Source: Alkalinema sp. FACHB-956 (GTDB taxonomy: Bacteria > Cyanobacteriota > Cyanobacteriia > Leptolyngbyales > Leptolyngbyaceae). Taken from it: a stretch of 64,000 bases of DNA. The position numbers and the translations under genes are program-made. Below are positions 27,923 through 34,122 of this stretch, piece by piece (the stretch's first letter is position 1; every line of letters starts with the position of its first letter). Where the stretch lies: contig NZ_JACJRC010000002.1 in assembly GCF_014697025.1 (NCBI RefSeq), positions 372,001 through 436,000 of the forward strand, read 5' to 3'. The notes below the pieces were generated by a model, which was given only the letters and a program-made list of their open reading frames with translations, was not told the DNA's origin and did no database searches.

Positions 27923-27959
27923 GGGATTTCTTCCCACCTCTACGTTTAGGAGAAATCCC
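27923..27959 (+). promoter_or_regulatory. Hairpin that hides the Shine-Dalgarno of the gene at 27960
   Basis: The segment 27923-27931 (gggatttct) is perfectly complementary to 27951-27959 (agaaatccc). Two more pairs (27933-27934 with 27949-27950) extend the stem past a bulge. The ribosome site AGGAG (27948-27952) lies in the 3' arm and the ATG is directly after the stem. The fold would block translation until opened, as in RNA thermometers, translational riboswitches or protein-controlled leaders. Confidence 0.65.
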
Positions 27960-28184
27960 ATGGTGATTAATTTTGATCATCTCGATCGCGCGATCGAGGA
28001 CGGTCGTAAACCGCTGCAATTTTATCTTTTGGGTACCCGCGAGGAAGTGCAATCGACGATTAATCAGTTGTACGTGCTGCGATTTAGCGACAGAGTTCGC
28101 TGGAGTCCGCCGGTGCCGGTGCCGGGGTCAAATTGGCAATACGTGAGCAAGATGGAGCGCGATCGGGCTAACCAATCCGATTGA
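27960..28184 (+). CDS. Small unknown cyanobacterial protein
   Basis: A 74-residue soluble protein starting MVINFDHLDRAIEDGRKPLQ and continuing FYLLGTREEVQSTINQLYVLRFSDRVRWSPPVPVP. I recall families of short cyanobacterial proteins with this 'FYLLGTREEVQ.TI..L' pattern, but no function is known to me. The start at ATG 27960 is supported by AGGAG seven bases upstream. A longer in-frame reading from 27921 would include the leader hairpin and is unlikely. The gene is probably controlled at translation by that hairpin. A symmetric terminator follows. Confidence 0.75.
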   Translation: MVINFDHLDRAIEDGRKPLQFYLLGTREEVQSTINQLYVLRFSDRVRWSPPVPVPGSNWQYVSKMERDRANQSD

Positions 28185-28189
28185 TCATC

Positions 28190-28251
28190 AAAACCGGGGT
28201 TTTAGGTAGGTTCCGTCCTGCTTTGGCGCGGTTGCGAAAAACCCCGGTTTT
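28190..28251. terminator. Two-way terminator between convergent genes
   Basis: AAAACCGGGGTTTT at 28190-28203 is the exact reverse complement of 28238-28251, with about 34 bases between. Each arm ends in a T run on its own strand, so it can serve both flanking genes. Confidence 0.7.
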
Positions 28252-28282
28252 GGATGCGATTAAACGAATTCGCTCTGTCCTT

Positions 28283-28330
28283 TAGAAATCAGCTCGACTA
28301 GAAATCAGCTCGACTAGAAATCAGCTCGAC
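28283..28330. repeat. 16-bp tandem repeat, three copies, over a stop codon
   Basis: Three perfect copies of tagaaatcagctcgac. The stop of the adjacent minus-strand gene (28314-28316) spans the joint between copies two and three. Confidence 0.9.
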
Positions 28331-28694
28331 AATCGCGAGACCACTCTCCTTTAAAGATCGTGCCAAAGGTTTTAAAGCAGCTTCCATCCACGGCGGGTTG
28401 GTTGAAAATCTCTCGTCTGGGCTCCCAGAACAGGCCCGTCTGCATTTGGCCCCGCACCACAATGCTATTGCTACCCATGGGAAGAATCACCGTTCGTTTT
28501 TCACCAAGGATGACATTCGGTACCTTAAAATCTTTCCGTTGCCTATTAATGAAGTAAGTAATTTGGTAGTCGGCCACATAGCCGCCCTGGTTGAATACCG
28601 TCACTTTGGGGGCCGTCGATGCCGATGCAGACAATGCCAGTGTGGGAACCGTCGCAAGGGTAACAGCCGTAGCAGCAATAATTTGACGAAGCAT
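28314..28694 (-). CDS. Exported protein resembling the C-terminal domain of thiol-activated cytolysins
   Basis: A 126-residue protein with a signal peptide (MLRQIIAATAVTLATV, likely cut after SASA near residue 26). The mature part of about 100 residues looks like a lone domain 4 of cholesterol-dependent cytolysins: NQGGYVADYQITYF matches the 'NGAYVA.Y...W' entry strand, IVVRGQMQTGLFWEPRREIF matches the membrane-binding 'ECTGLAWEWWR' loop region, and CFKTFGTIFKGEWSRDC corresponds to the final strands. The pore-forming domains are absent. The start at ATG 28694 has AGGAG seven bases upstream. A lipid- or surface-binding role is inferred. The domain match is by eye. Confidence 0.7.
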   Translation of the reverse strand: MLRQIIAATAVTLATVPTLALSASASTAPKVTVFNQGGYVADYQITYFINRQRKDFKVPNVILGEKRTVILPMGSNSIVVRGQMQTGLFWEPRREIFNQPAVDGSCFKTFGTIFKGEWSRDCRADF

Positions 28695-28812
28695 TGTGTT
28701 TCTCCTGATTGCGTATAAATTGCTGATCAATTGAGAGGGCAAATGGTTTTGCGCTGATGAGGAGAAACACGTTGGACTTTGGAGGATTATGCAATCGAGG
28801 ATGATTCAGGCA

Positions 28813-29238
28813 CTATTCTGGATTCCCGATCGGTGCAAATAGATCTAGCGGCAGATGCCCAAAGGTTTCATTGACCCCATCCTCATAGGCCGACTGGCAG
28901 GACACCAAGACGCCCCGATGCTGGCCCTCGTAGCCTTCGGCATGGCAACTGCGCATTTTAGGGTTGTATTTGATGTAAATGGCACCTTCCACCCCAGGCA
29001 CCTCAGGCCGCTCGTCATAGCCCAAGGCCGCCATATATTGGTACAGGGCAAGTTGGCCCGTCGCCCGATCGTCCGCACAGACCCCAAAAATTTGATAGTC
29101 CGATGCTTCTGCCACTTGAGCCAGGGCCGCTTGTACGGTTGCAGAATCCGGCAGACGATCGGCGGGAATGCGATCGATACACAAAAATTGCCGTAATACC
29201 TTTAACGCCGAGGCTAAATCCAACATTGGAAGAGACAT
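28813..29238 (-). CDS. DUF1824 family protein
   Basis: A 141-residue soluble protein of a family restricted to oxygenic phototrophs as far as I know, with no known function. Typical pieces are present: LRQFLCIDRIPADRLPD, SDYQIFGVCADDRATGQLALYQYMAALGY, GAIYIKYNP and RGVLVSCQSAYEDGVNETFGHLPLDLFAP at the C-terminus. I chose ATG 29238 because the family starts near LxxALxxLRQF. A GTG at 29277 would add 13 hydrophobic residues. It is monocistronic and divergent from the helicase gene with 170 bp between. Confidence 0.85.
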   Translation of the reverse strand: MSLPMLDLASALKVLRQFLCIDRIPADRLPDSATVQAALAQVAEASDYQIFGVCADDRATGQLALYQYMAALGYDERPEVPGVEGAIYIKYNPKMRSCHAEGYEGQHRGVLVSCQSAYEDGVNETFGHLPLDLFAPIGNPE

Positions 29239-29410
29239 AACTACAAGCAGAAATAACAACAGAAATTGAAACGGCACTTTAAAACTTGTTCAAGCTGACA
29301 ATTTTATTCATTGCCACCGAGCGATCGAAAACGCCGAAAATCCTACCTGATGTCTAGGCAGACCGACTAGACTAGAAGGGAGTTTACTCGGCTAGTTTAC
29401 TGTATTCCCG

Positions 29411-31729
29411 ATGGCGATTGTGAATTCCGTGGACGCACTCCCAACCCCAACCCTGGACATGCTGCACCAACTCCGCGATCGCCTGCGACCGGGGCAGCGG
29501 GAAATTGCCGATTGGCAGGGCGGACGGTTGGCTGTATCAGCGGTTCCCGGCGCGGGAAAATCCACTGGAATGGCCGTGGCCGCTGCGATCGCCATTGCCC
29601 GCCATCAGTTACACAGCCGCAAACAACTGGTCGTCGTTACCTTCACCCGATCGGCAGCCTCCAACCTCAAAGCCAAAATTCGCAGCTACCTGAAGGAACT
29701 CAACTTGCCCATGGGGGGCTTTACCGTCAATACGCTACACGGACTGGCTTGGTCGATCGCGCGGGGCTACCCGGAACTGTCTGGGCTGGCACCGGATGCC
29801 GTGTTACTGACCACGAACCAAGGGCATCGTCTGATCCGTAACAGCGTGGAACAGTGGATTAACCAGCATCCCAGCCTCTACCAACGGCTTTTGGAAGGTC
29901 ACAGCTTCGACGGCGAAGAAACGGAACGGCTGCGGCGACAGTCGGTTCTGCGTACAGAAGTCCTCCCTGCGCTGGCGGATACGGTGATTAAGGAAGCCAA
30001 AAAATCCGGTTTAAAGCCCCAGGATTTGTTCGCCCTAGGAGAACAGGTTCAGGATGAATATTCTGTATTAACGATCGCCGCTGGGTTGTATGAGCAGTAT
30101 CAAACCTTACTGAAGCAGCGCAATTGGATGGATTACGAGGAAATGATTTTAGGGGCGTTGCGGGTACTGGAGGAACCGTTGGTGCGCGATCGTTGGCAGT
30201 CCCAGGTCTTTGCGGTTTTTGAAGACGAAGCCCAGGACTCCAGCCCCTTACAAACTCAGCTGTTGGAAATTCTAGCGGGAGCCTCACAAAATTTAATTCG
30301 GGTGGGTGATCCGAATCAGGCGATTAACTCCACGTTCACGCCTGCCGATCCGATTTTCTTTCGTAATTTTTGCGAAGACTGTGCCCAAGACGATCGCCTA
30401 GCGGAAATGACCCAGGCAGGGCGTAGTAGTGCCATTATTCTTGATGCTGCCAATTTTGTCCTCCAGTGGGTGAATCACCAAGCCACCCTGAGCCAGCGAT
30501 CGCGGGAGGAACGGGAACCCAAACAGTTGCCCCATCCCCTACTAAGTCGCTTGGCTGATAAACCCTTTCGACCTCAGCTCATTCATCCCGTGGCTCCCGA
30601 TGATCCCCAACCCAATGCCAATCCTGCACCGGAAGGATTAGGTTTGGAAATTCACCAGCCTACTGATATTTTTGAATCCGTAGAACGTATTGGGAAACGG
30701 ATTGTTGATTTATTAGAAAAAAATCCAGAAACCTCAGTGGCAGTACTGGTGAGAACCAATGAGCAGGGTCGATTTGTCGTGAGGCAGTTACGGCGATGGC
30801 ATGGAGAGGAATTCCGTATTTTTGAAGTGGGGGAACGCGATCGCAAGTCCCAAATTCCGGGAGAGATGCTGGGTTTACTGCAATTCCTCGATCGGCCCCA
30901 TTCGCCGGACAACTTGAAAGCAGCACTCTCAGCCCTGATGGAACGACGGTTAATTGCCCCCCAGGATCTGAATGCGTTGGTGACTGCTCCGGAGCAGTTT
31001 CTCTATCCCCTCGCGCTTGATCCAGAACAGGCTCCTGCGGTGCAGTCTGCCAGCCGCTATTGCCGCAGTTTACTGCAAGCACGGCAGCAGTTGCCCCTCT
31101 ATCAAATGATTCCCTTCCTGGCCTATACGCTGGATTATGATCAAACGGAACTGGCAACGGCGGATAAGCTGGCAGAACGACTGAGCCAGCAAATGCAGGA
31201 AAATACGCTAGAGGAAATGCTCAATGTATTAGGTGAAATCGTCAGTTCAGAAGCCTTTGAGCCCGTGGATGCTGAGGAATCCGACGATCGCTACACTCGC
31301 GGAGGCCAGGTGACGGTGATTACGATGCACAAGGCCAAGGGCTTGGATTGGGATGCGGTATTTATGCCCTTTCTACATGAAAACGTGATTCCAGGGCGGG
31401 TTTGGGTTCCTCCAGCGGCCAATTTTTTGGGCAATTTCACCCTGTCAGAAGTCGCACGGGCCCAAATTCGGGCTTGTATTCATGGGGAAGCGTTACCGGA
31501 TTTACCCAGTGCTTGGGAACGGGCGGCCTCGCTGAAGATGGCGGAGGAGTTGCGGTTGCTCTATGTGGCGATGACCCGAGCCAAGCGGTTACTCTGGATG
31601 TCCGCCGCAGAAAAAGCCCCATTTTCCTGGAGTAAGCCCGATCAGCTAGACGATCGGCCTCCCTGTCCAGTGATTCCCGCCCTGCTACGCAAGTTCCCCC
31701 ACTGCACGATCGATGCTGCCGATTTTTAG
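29411..31729 (+). CDS. UvrD/Rep-like superfamily I DNA helicase
   Basis: A 772-residue ATP-dependent helicase. Motif I is SAVPGAGKST near residue 48, motif Ia VVTFTRSAASNLKAKI near 75, motif II VFEDEAQDSSPLQ near 272, motif III LIRVGDPNQAINSTF near 297, motif IV VLVRTNEQGRFVVRQL near 443, motif V VTVITMHKAKGLDWDAVFMP near 635 and motif VI ELRLLYVAMTRAKRLLWMSA near 715. All are intact, so it should unwind DNA 3' to 5'. It lacks the AddA nuclease extension. It stands alone, with the CHAT-headed cluster convergent to its right, and probably acts in repair. Confidence 0.92.
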   Translation: MAIVNSVDALPTPTLDMLHQLRDRLRPGQREIADWQGGRLAVSAVPGAGKSTGMAVAAAIAIARHQLHSRKQLVVVTFTRSAASNLKAKIRSYLKELNLPMGGFTVNTLHGLAWSIARGYPELSGLAPDAVLLTTNQGHRLIRNSVEQWINQHPSLYQRLLEGHSFDGEETERLRRQSVLRTEVLPALADTVIKEAKKSGLKPQDLFALGEQVQDEYSVLTIAAGLYEQYQTLLKQRNWMDYEEMILGALRVLEEPLVRDRWQSQVFAVFEDEAQDSSPLQTQLLEILAGASQNLIRVGDPNQAINSTFTPADPIFFRNFCEDCAQDDRLAEMTQAGRSSAIILDAANFVLQWVNHQATLSQRSREEREPKQLPHPLLSRLADKPFRPQLIHPVAPDDPQPNANPAPEGLGLEIHQPTDIFESVERIGKRIVDLLEKNPETSVAVLVRTNEQGRFVVRQLRRWHGEEFRIFEVGERDRKSQIPGEMLGLLQFLDRPHSPDNLKAALSALMERRLIAPQDLNALVTAPEQFLYPLALDPEQAPAVQSASRYCRSLLQARQQLPLYQMIPFLAYTLDYDQTELATADKLAERLSQQMQENTLEEMLNVLGEIVSSEAFEPVDAEESDDRYTRGGQVTVITMHKAKGLDWDAVFMPFLHENVIPGRVWVPPAANFLGNFTLSEVARAQIRACIHGEALPDLPSAWERAASLKMAEELRLLYVAMTRAKRLLWMSAAEKAPFSWSKPDQLDDRPPCPVIPALLRKFPHCTIDAADF

Positions 31730-31837
31730 CCCTCTAGCCAATTGAAAATCTGACTCACCATCAGCTGTACCGCACTCGCAAAGTCAGGTACCGGAATGGG
31801 GGATACCGTAGGGGCTTCAAATACAGATGGTTTCTGT

Positions 31838-32788
31838 TTATGAATGCGTTTTGTCTTGTGTTGGTAGAAATTTCAGTTCAGCGGATAAAGATCCACGATA
31901 TAGGTATTCGGTAATTTGTTGACCTAATACTTTTTCTTCTTGTGCTGTTGTGGGGAGTGGCAACCGCAGGGATTGGTAAAGGGAGCCGCGATATAGGTCA
32001 AAGGCTGATTCGATTAGGTCGCCGTAGAGTTCTGCGCTGTCCCAAATCCAGCTATAGGCGAAGCATGTAGAGACGATCGCGATCGGGATGACCCACAAAG
32101 CCCAAACTGACCATACTAAAAAAAGCAAACTCCAAGCAAAGACCCGCACACCGTTGTTGAGTTGGGCACGGGCGTCTTGTAGTTCTTTTTTGGCGCTGTC
32201 GGGGAGTAGTAACCAAAGGCGAGGCCAGCAGATGATGGCGTCTAAGCCGTAGCGATCGTTAGGGCGACGTTCGGCAGCGCGGAGGAGGTTGCCGAGACGG
32301 GTGGGGAGGAAGTCGTTTTCTTCGGTAGGAAATTGGCGGATGGCGCGATCGTAGCGGACAAGTTCTGCCCGTTCTTGCAGAGAAAGGGAGGACGGATCTC
32401 GAAGTCGTTTTTGGCTGAGGGGTTTCCGGCGTTTATTTAATTGTTTGTAGCGATCGATCTGGCGCTGGGTCATGCAGTTGAGGAGGGGGCGCAGCAGATC
32501 GCGAAGGCCAGGATACCAGTAGCCTTCTAGCCCCCGCAGAATTTCCACATCAAACCGTTGGACAATCAGCGCAGAAATGTAAATGAGAATGGAAATTCCG
32601 GCTAGAACAGCAATTTGCAGCGCTTCGAGTTTAGCATCGGGAAATACCTTGGCGATGGGTTCCCAACCATAGCGAGTAACGTAGGCCAGAACACCACCCA
32701 TCCAAAATATAAATGCAGGAGTGAATAAGGTCGCCACCCATTGTTCTGCGAGTTTTCCACCTACGCCTTCAAGGAATTTTGCGGACAT
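31838..32788 (-). CDS. Four-helix membrane protein at the end of the CHAT cluster
   Basis: A 316-residue protein I do not recognise. It has two N-terminal hydrophobic segments (about 20-40 and 55-80), a long charged cytoplasmic middle (about 85-215, rich in Arg/Lys with RQIDRYKQLNKRRKPLSQKRLRD-like stretches) and two close helices at about 215-255. A soluble C-terminus follows. It is last in a minus-strand run behind a zinc-ribbon gene, only 23 bp away. In a cluster headed by a CHAT protease a membrane effector role is possible, but this is inference from position and topology alone. Confidence 0.7.
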   Translation of the reverse strand: MSAKFLEGVGGKLAEQWVATLFTPAFIFWMGGVLAYVTRYGWEPIAKVFPDAKLEALQIAVLAGISILIYISALIVQRFDVEILRGLEGYWYPGLRDLLRPLLNCMTQRQIDRYKQLNKRRKPLSQKRLRDPSSLSLQERAELVRYDRAIRQFPTEENDFLPTRLGNLLRAAERRPNDRYGLDAIICWPRLWLLLPDSAKKELQDARAQLNNGVRVFAWSLLFLVWSVWALWVIPIAIVSTCFAYSWIWDSAELYGDLIESAFDLYRGSLYQSLRLPLPTTAQEEKVLGQQITEYLYRGSLSAELKFLPTQDKTHS

Positions 32789-32811
32789 GATGCACGGACT
32801 CCAATAGAAGG

Positions 32812-33195
32812 TTAGCCAGAAATAAGCGCTACGGTGGGATGGTCAGGGCAGGGATCGGGAGTTATGCCAACAAAGGGAATATCAGTAATGTAATCACATT
32901 TAGGACAGCGATAGATGAGAGGGTTTGTAACTGGAGCAGGATTGCCAGGAAGATTGAACGATCGCGTTATACCGACGGGGTCTTCACCTTTGAGGTAGCG
33001 CCGCATCCATTCTCGGGTGGTTGTGTGATTCCGGAGTAGTTCGGTGATTTGGATTTCGACGGCTTGCCCAGACTCTGCTTGGGTGAGTAGCGTTTGCAGT
33101 TGACGATCGACGGTTTGGGCGGTTTCTGGATCGAGCAAGCTCGCGAGATGGGGGCGAATTTCCTGGGCGGCCAAAAGGATTTTAGATTGAGTCAT
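32812..33195 (-). CDS. Small zinc-ribbon protein
   Basis: A 127-residue protein. Residues 1-70 are helical (MTQSKILLAAQEIRPHLASLL, then ITELLRNHTTTREWMRRYL). Residues 90-123 hold a treble Cys/His pattern, YRCPKCDYITDIPF and DPCPDHPTVAL, consistent with one zinc site (CxxC plus CxxH). Similar short proteins with a helical head and zinc-ribbon tail are common in cyanobacterial clusters with CHAT, caspase-like or vWA proteins (recalled). The function is unknown; it may be an adaptor. It is fourth in the minus-strand run, with 23 bp to the membrane protein downstream. Confidence 0.75.
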   Translation of the reverse strand: MTQSKILLAAQEIRPHLASLLDPETAQTVDRQLQTLLTQAESGQAVEIQITELLRNHTTTREWMRRYLKGEDPVGITRSFNLPGNPAPVTNPLIYRCPKCDYITDIPFVGITPDPCPDHPTVALISG

Positions 33196-33274
33196 TGTCT
33201 TGAATCCGTGATGAGATGTGAGAAAGTTGATAATCCAATTGAATTTAGAATGTTGCGATTTGTATATACCTTAC

Positions 33275-33733
33275 TTACTCCTGGCGCGATCGTTTCAGTA
33301 CTTGCTGGACTGTTCCATAGAATTCACCACAGAGTTCCTCTAGTTCATGTTCGATATCTTCCCAGCGGCCTAACTTACTCATCCATTTACCATTGGGTAA
33401 TTGTCTTGCAGCATGGGTAACTTCACCATCGGACTTGGCATACAGGGCAATTTTGTCAAATCCTGTTTCGAGGGTTGCATCTTCGCAAGGCACATATCCA
33501 AAGGTTGCGTAGGCTTGAATGAAGGCCGCGATCGTTAACTCTGCGGAGACACCATCAATCCAATAGTAGGGATTGGTCGGTTCCAAGGGATTCCACCAAC
33601 GATCGTTTTGTTCTGCGGCCCAAGCGAAACAGTTATAGGCTGGGGTGATAGGACTGGTAATCCGATATCCGGTTGCTAGCAAATTGGGAAACTGGTTTTC
33701 TTTATAAAATGCCAATCTACCATCGGTAGCCAT
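33275..33733 (-). CDS. Cysteine-peptidase-like protein of unknown function
   Basis: A 152-residue protein with the look of a compact papain-like or NlpC/P60-type fold. The motif YNCFAWAAEQNDRWW near residue 33 places a Cys at the head of a helix, DGEVTHAARQLPNGKWMSKLG near 103 supplies a His, and EDIEHELEEL near 124 an acidic residue, in the usual Cys-His-polar order. I recall this family (DUF7689-like) in many bacteria without tested activity. Its start overlaps the end of the upstream gene by 17 bp, so the two are translationally linked and may act as a pair. Confidence 0.75.
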   Translation of the reverse strand: MATDGRLAFYKENQFPNLLATGYRITSPITPAYNCFAWAAEQNDRWWNPLEPTNPYYWIDGVSAELTIAAFIQAYATFGYVPCEDATLETGFDKIALYAKSDGEVTHAARQLPNGKWMSKLGRWEDIEHELEELCGEFYGTVQQVLKRSRQE

Positions 33734-34070
33734 AGGCTTTCCCCCACTCCAACCAATCGATCGCCATCTGTTGCAAGTTGCCTCGATGTTCTTGCTTCAC
33801 GGGGTTTTCTCCTGTGATTGCTTGCAATGCCCAAAACCAATGGTCGGGTTCTTGCTCTAAATCGCGTAAAAGCAACGGCACGACAGGCTGCCCCATGCCA
33901 ATAATCCGTTGATAGGCCGGATGGATCACTATCTGAGAGACTACGGAGAACATGCCTGTCTCCTGCCGCCACTGTTCTGCTAATTCCAAAAATTGAGCTT
34001 CTAATTCTGAGGTTTCTACACAGGCAAAAGCGTATTTTGGATTTTCTCGATCGACTTGAATGACTGCCAT
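33717..34070 (-). CDS. Partner protein of the cysteine-peptidase-like gene
   Basis: A 117-residue soluble protein with no named family that I can give. The conserved-looking core is SQIVIHPAYQRIIGMGQPVVPLLLRDLEQEPDHWFWALQAITGENPV, ending in LQQMAIDWLEWGKAYGYRW. I recall the same HPAYQRIIGMG..VPLLL pattern next to the NCFAWA-type protein in other genomes, so the pair appears to be a repeated module. The last 17 bp overlap the next gene. The order small protein then putative hydrolase resembles antitoxin-toxin or immunity-effector arrangements, but no activity is shown. Confidence 0.75.
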   Translation of the reverse strand: MAVIQVDRENPKYAFACVETSELEAQFLELAEQWRQETGMFSVVSQIVIHPAYQRIIGMGQPVVPLLLRDLEQEPDHWFWALQAITGENPVKQEHRGNLQQMAIDWLEWGKAYGYRW

Positions 34071-34122
34071 AGGTCACGAGTCTCCTGTTTTCCAGAATGC
34101 CGTCTCTCATTTGTCTTTTATT

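Noticed and set aside
31730-31837. A minus-strand stretch reading VFEAPTVSPIPVPDF and QLMVSQIFNWLEG before a stop at about 31728, just past the membrane protein gene
   Set aside because: It looks coding but has no start codon after the preceding stop in that frame. It may be an old extension of the membrane protein lost by frameshift, but the evidence is too thin to list.
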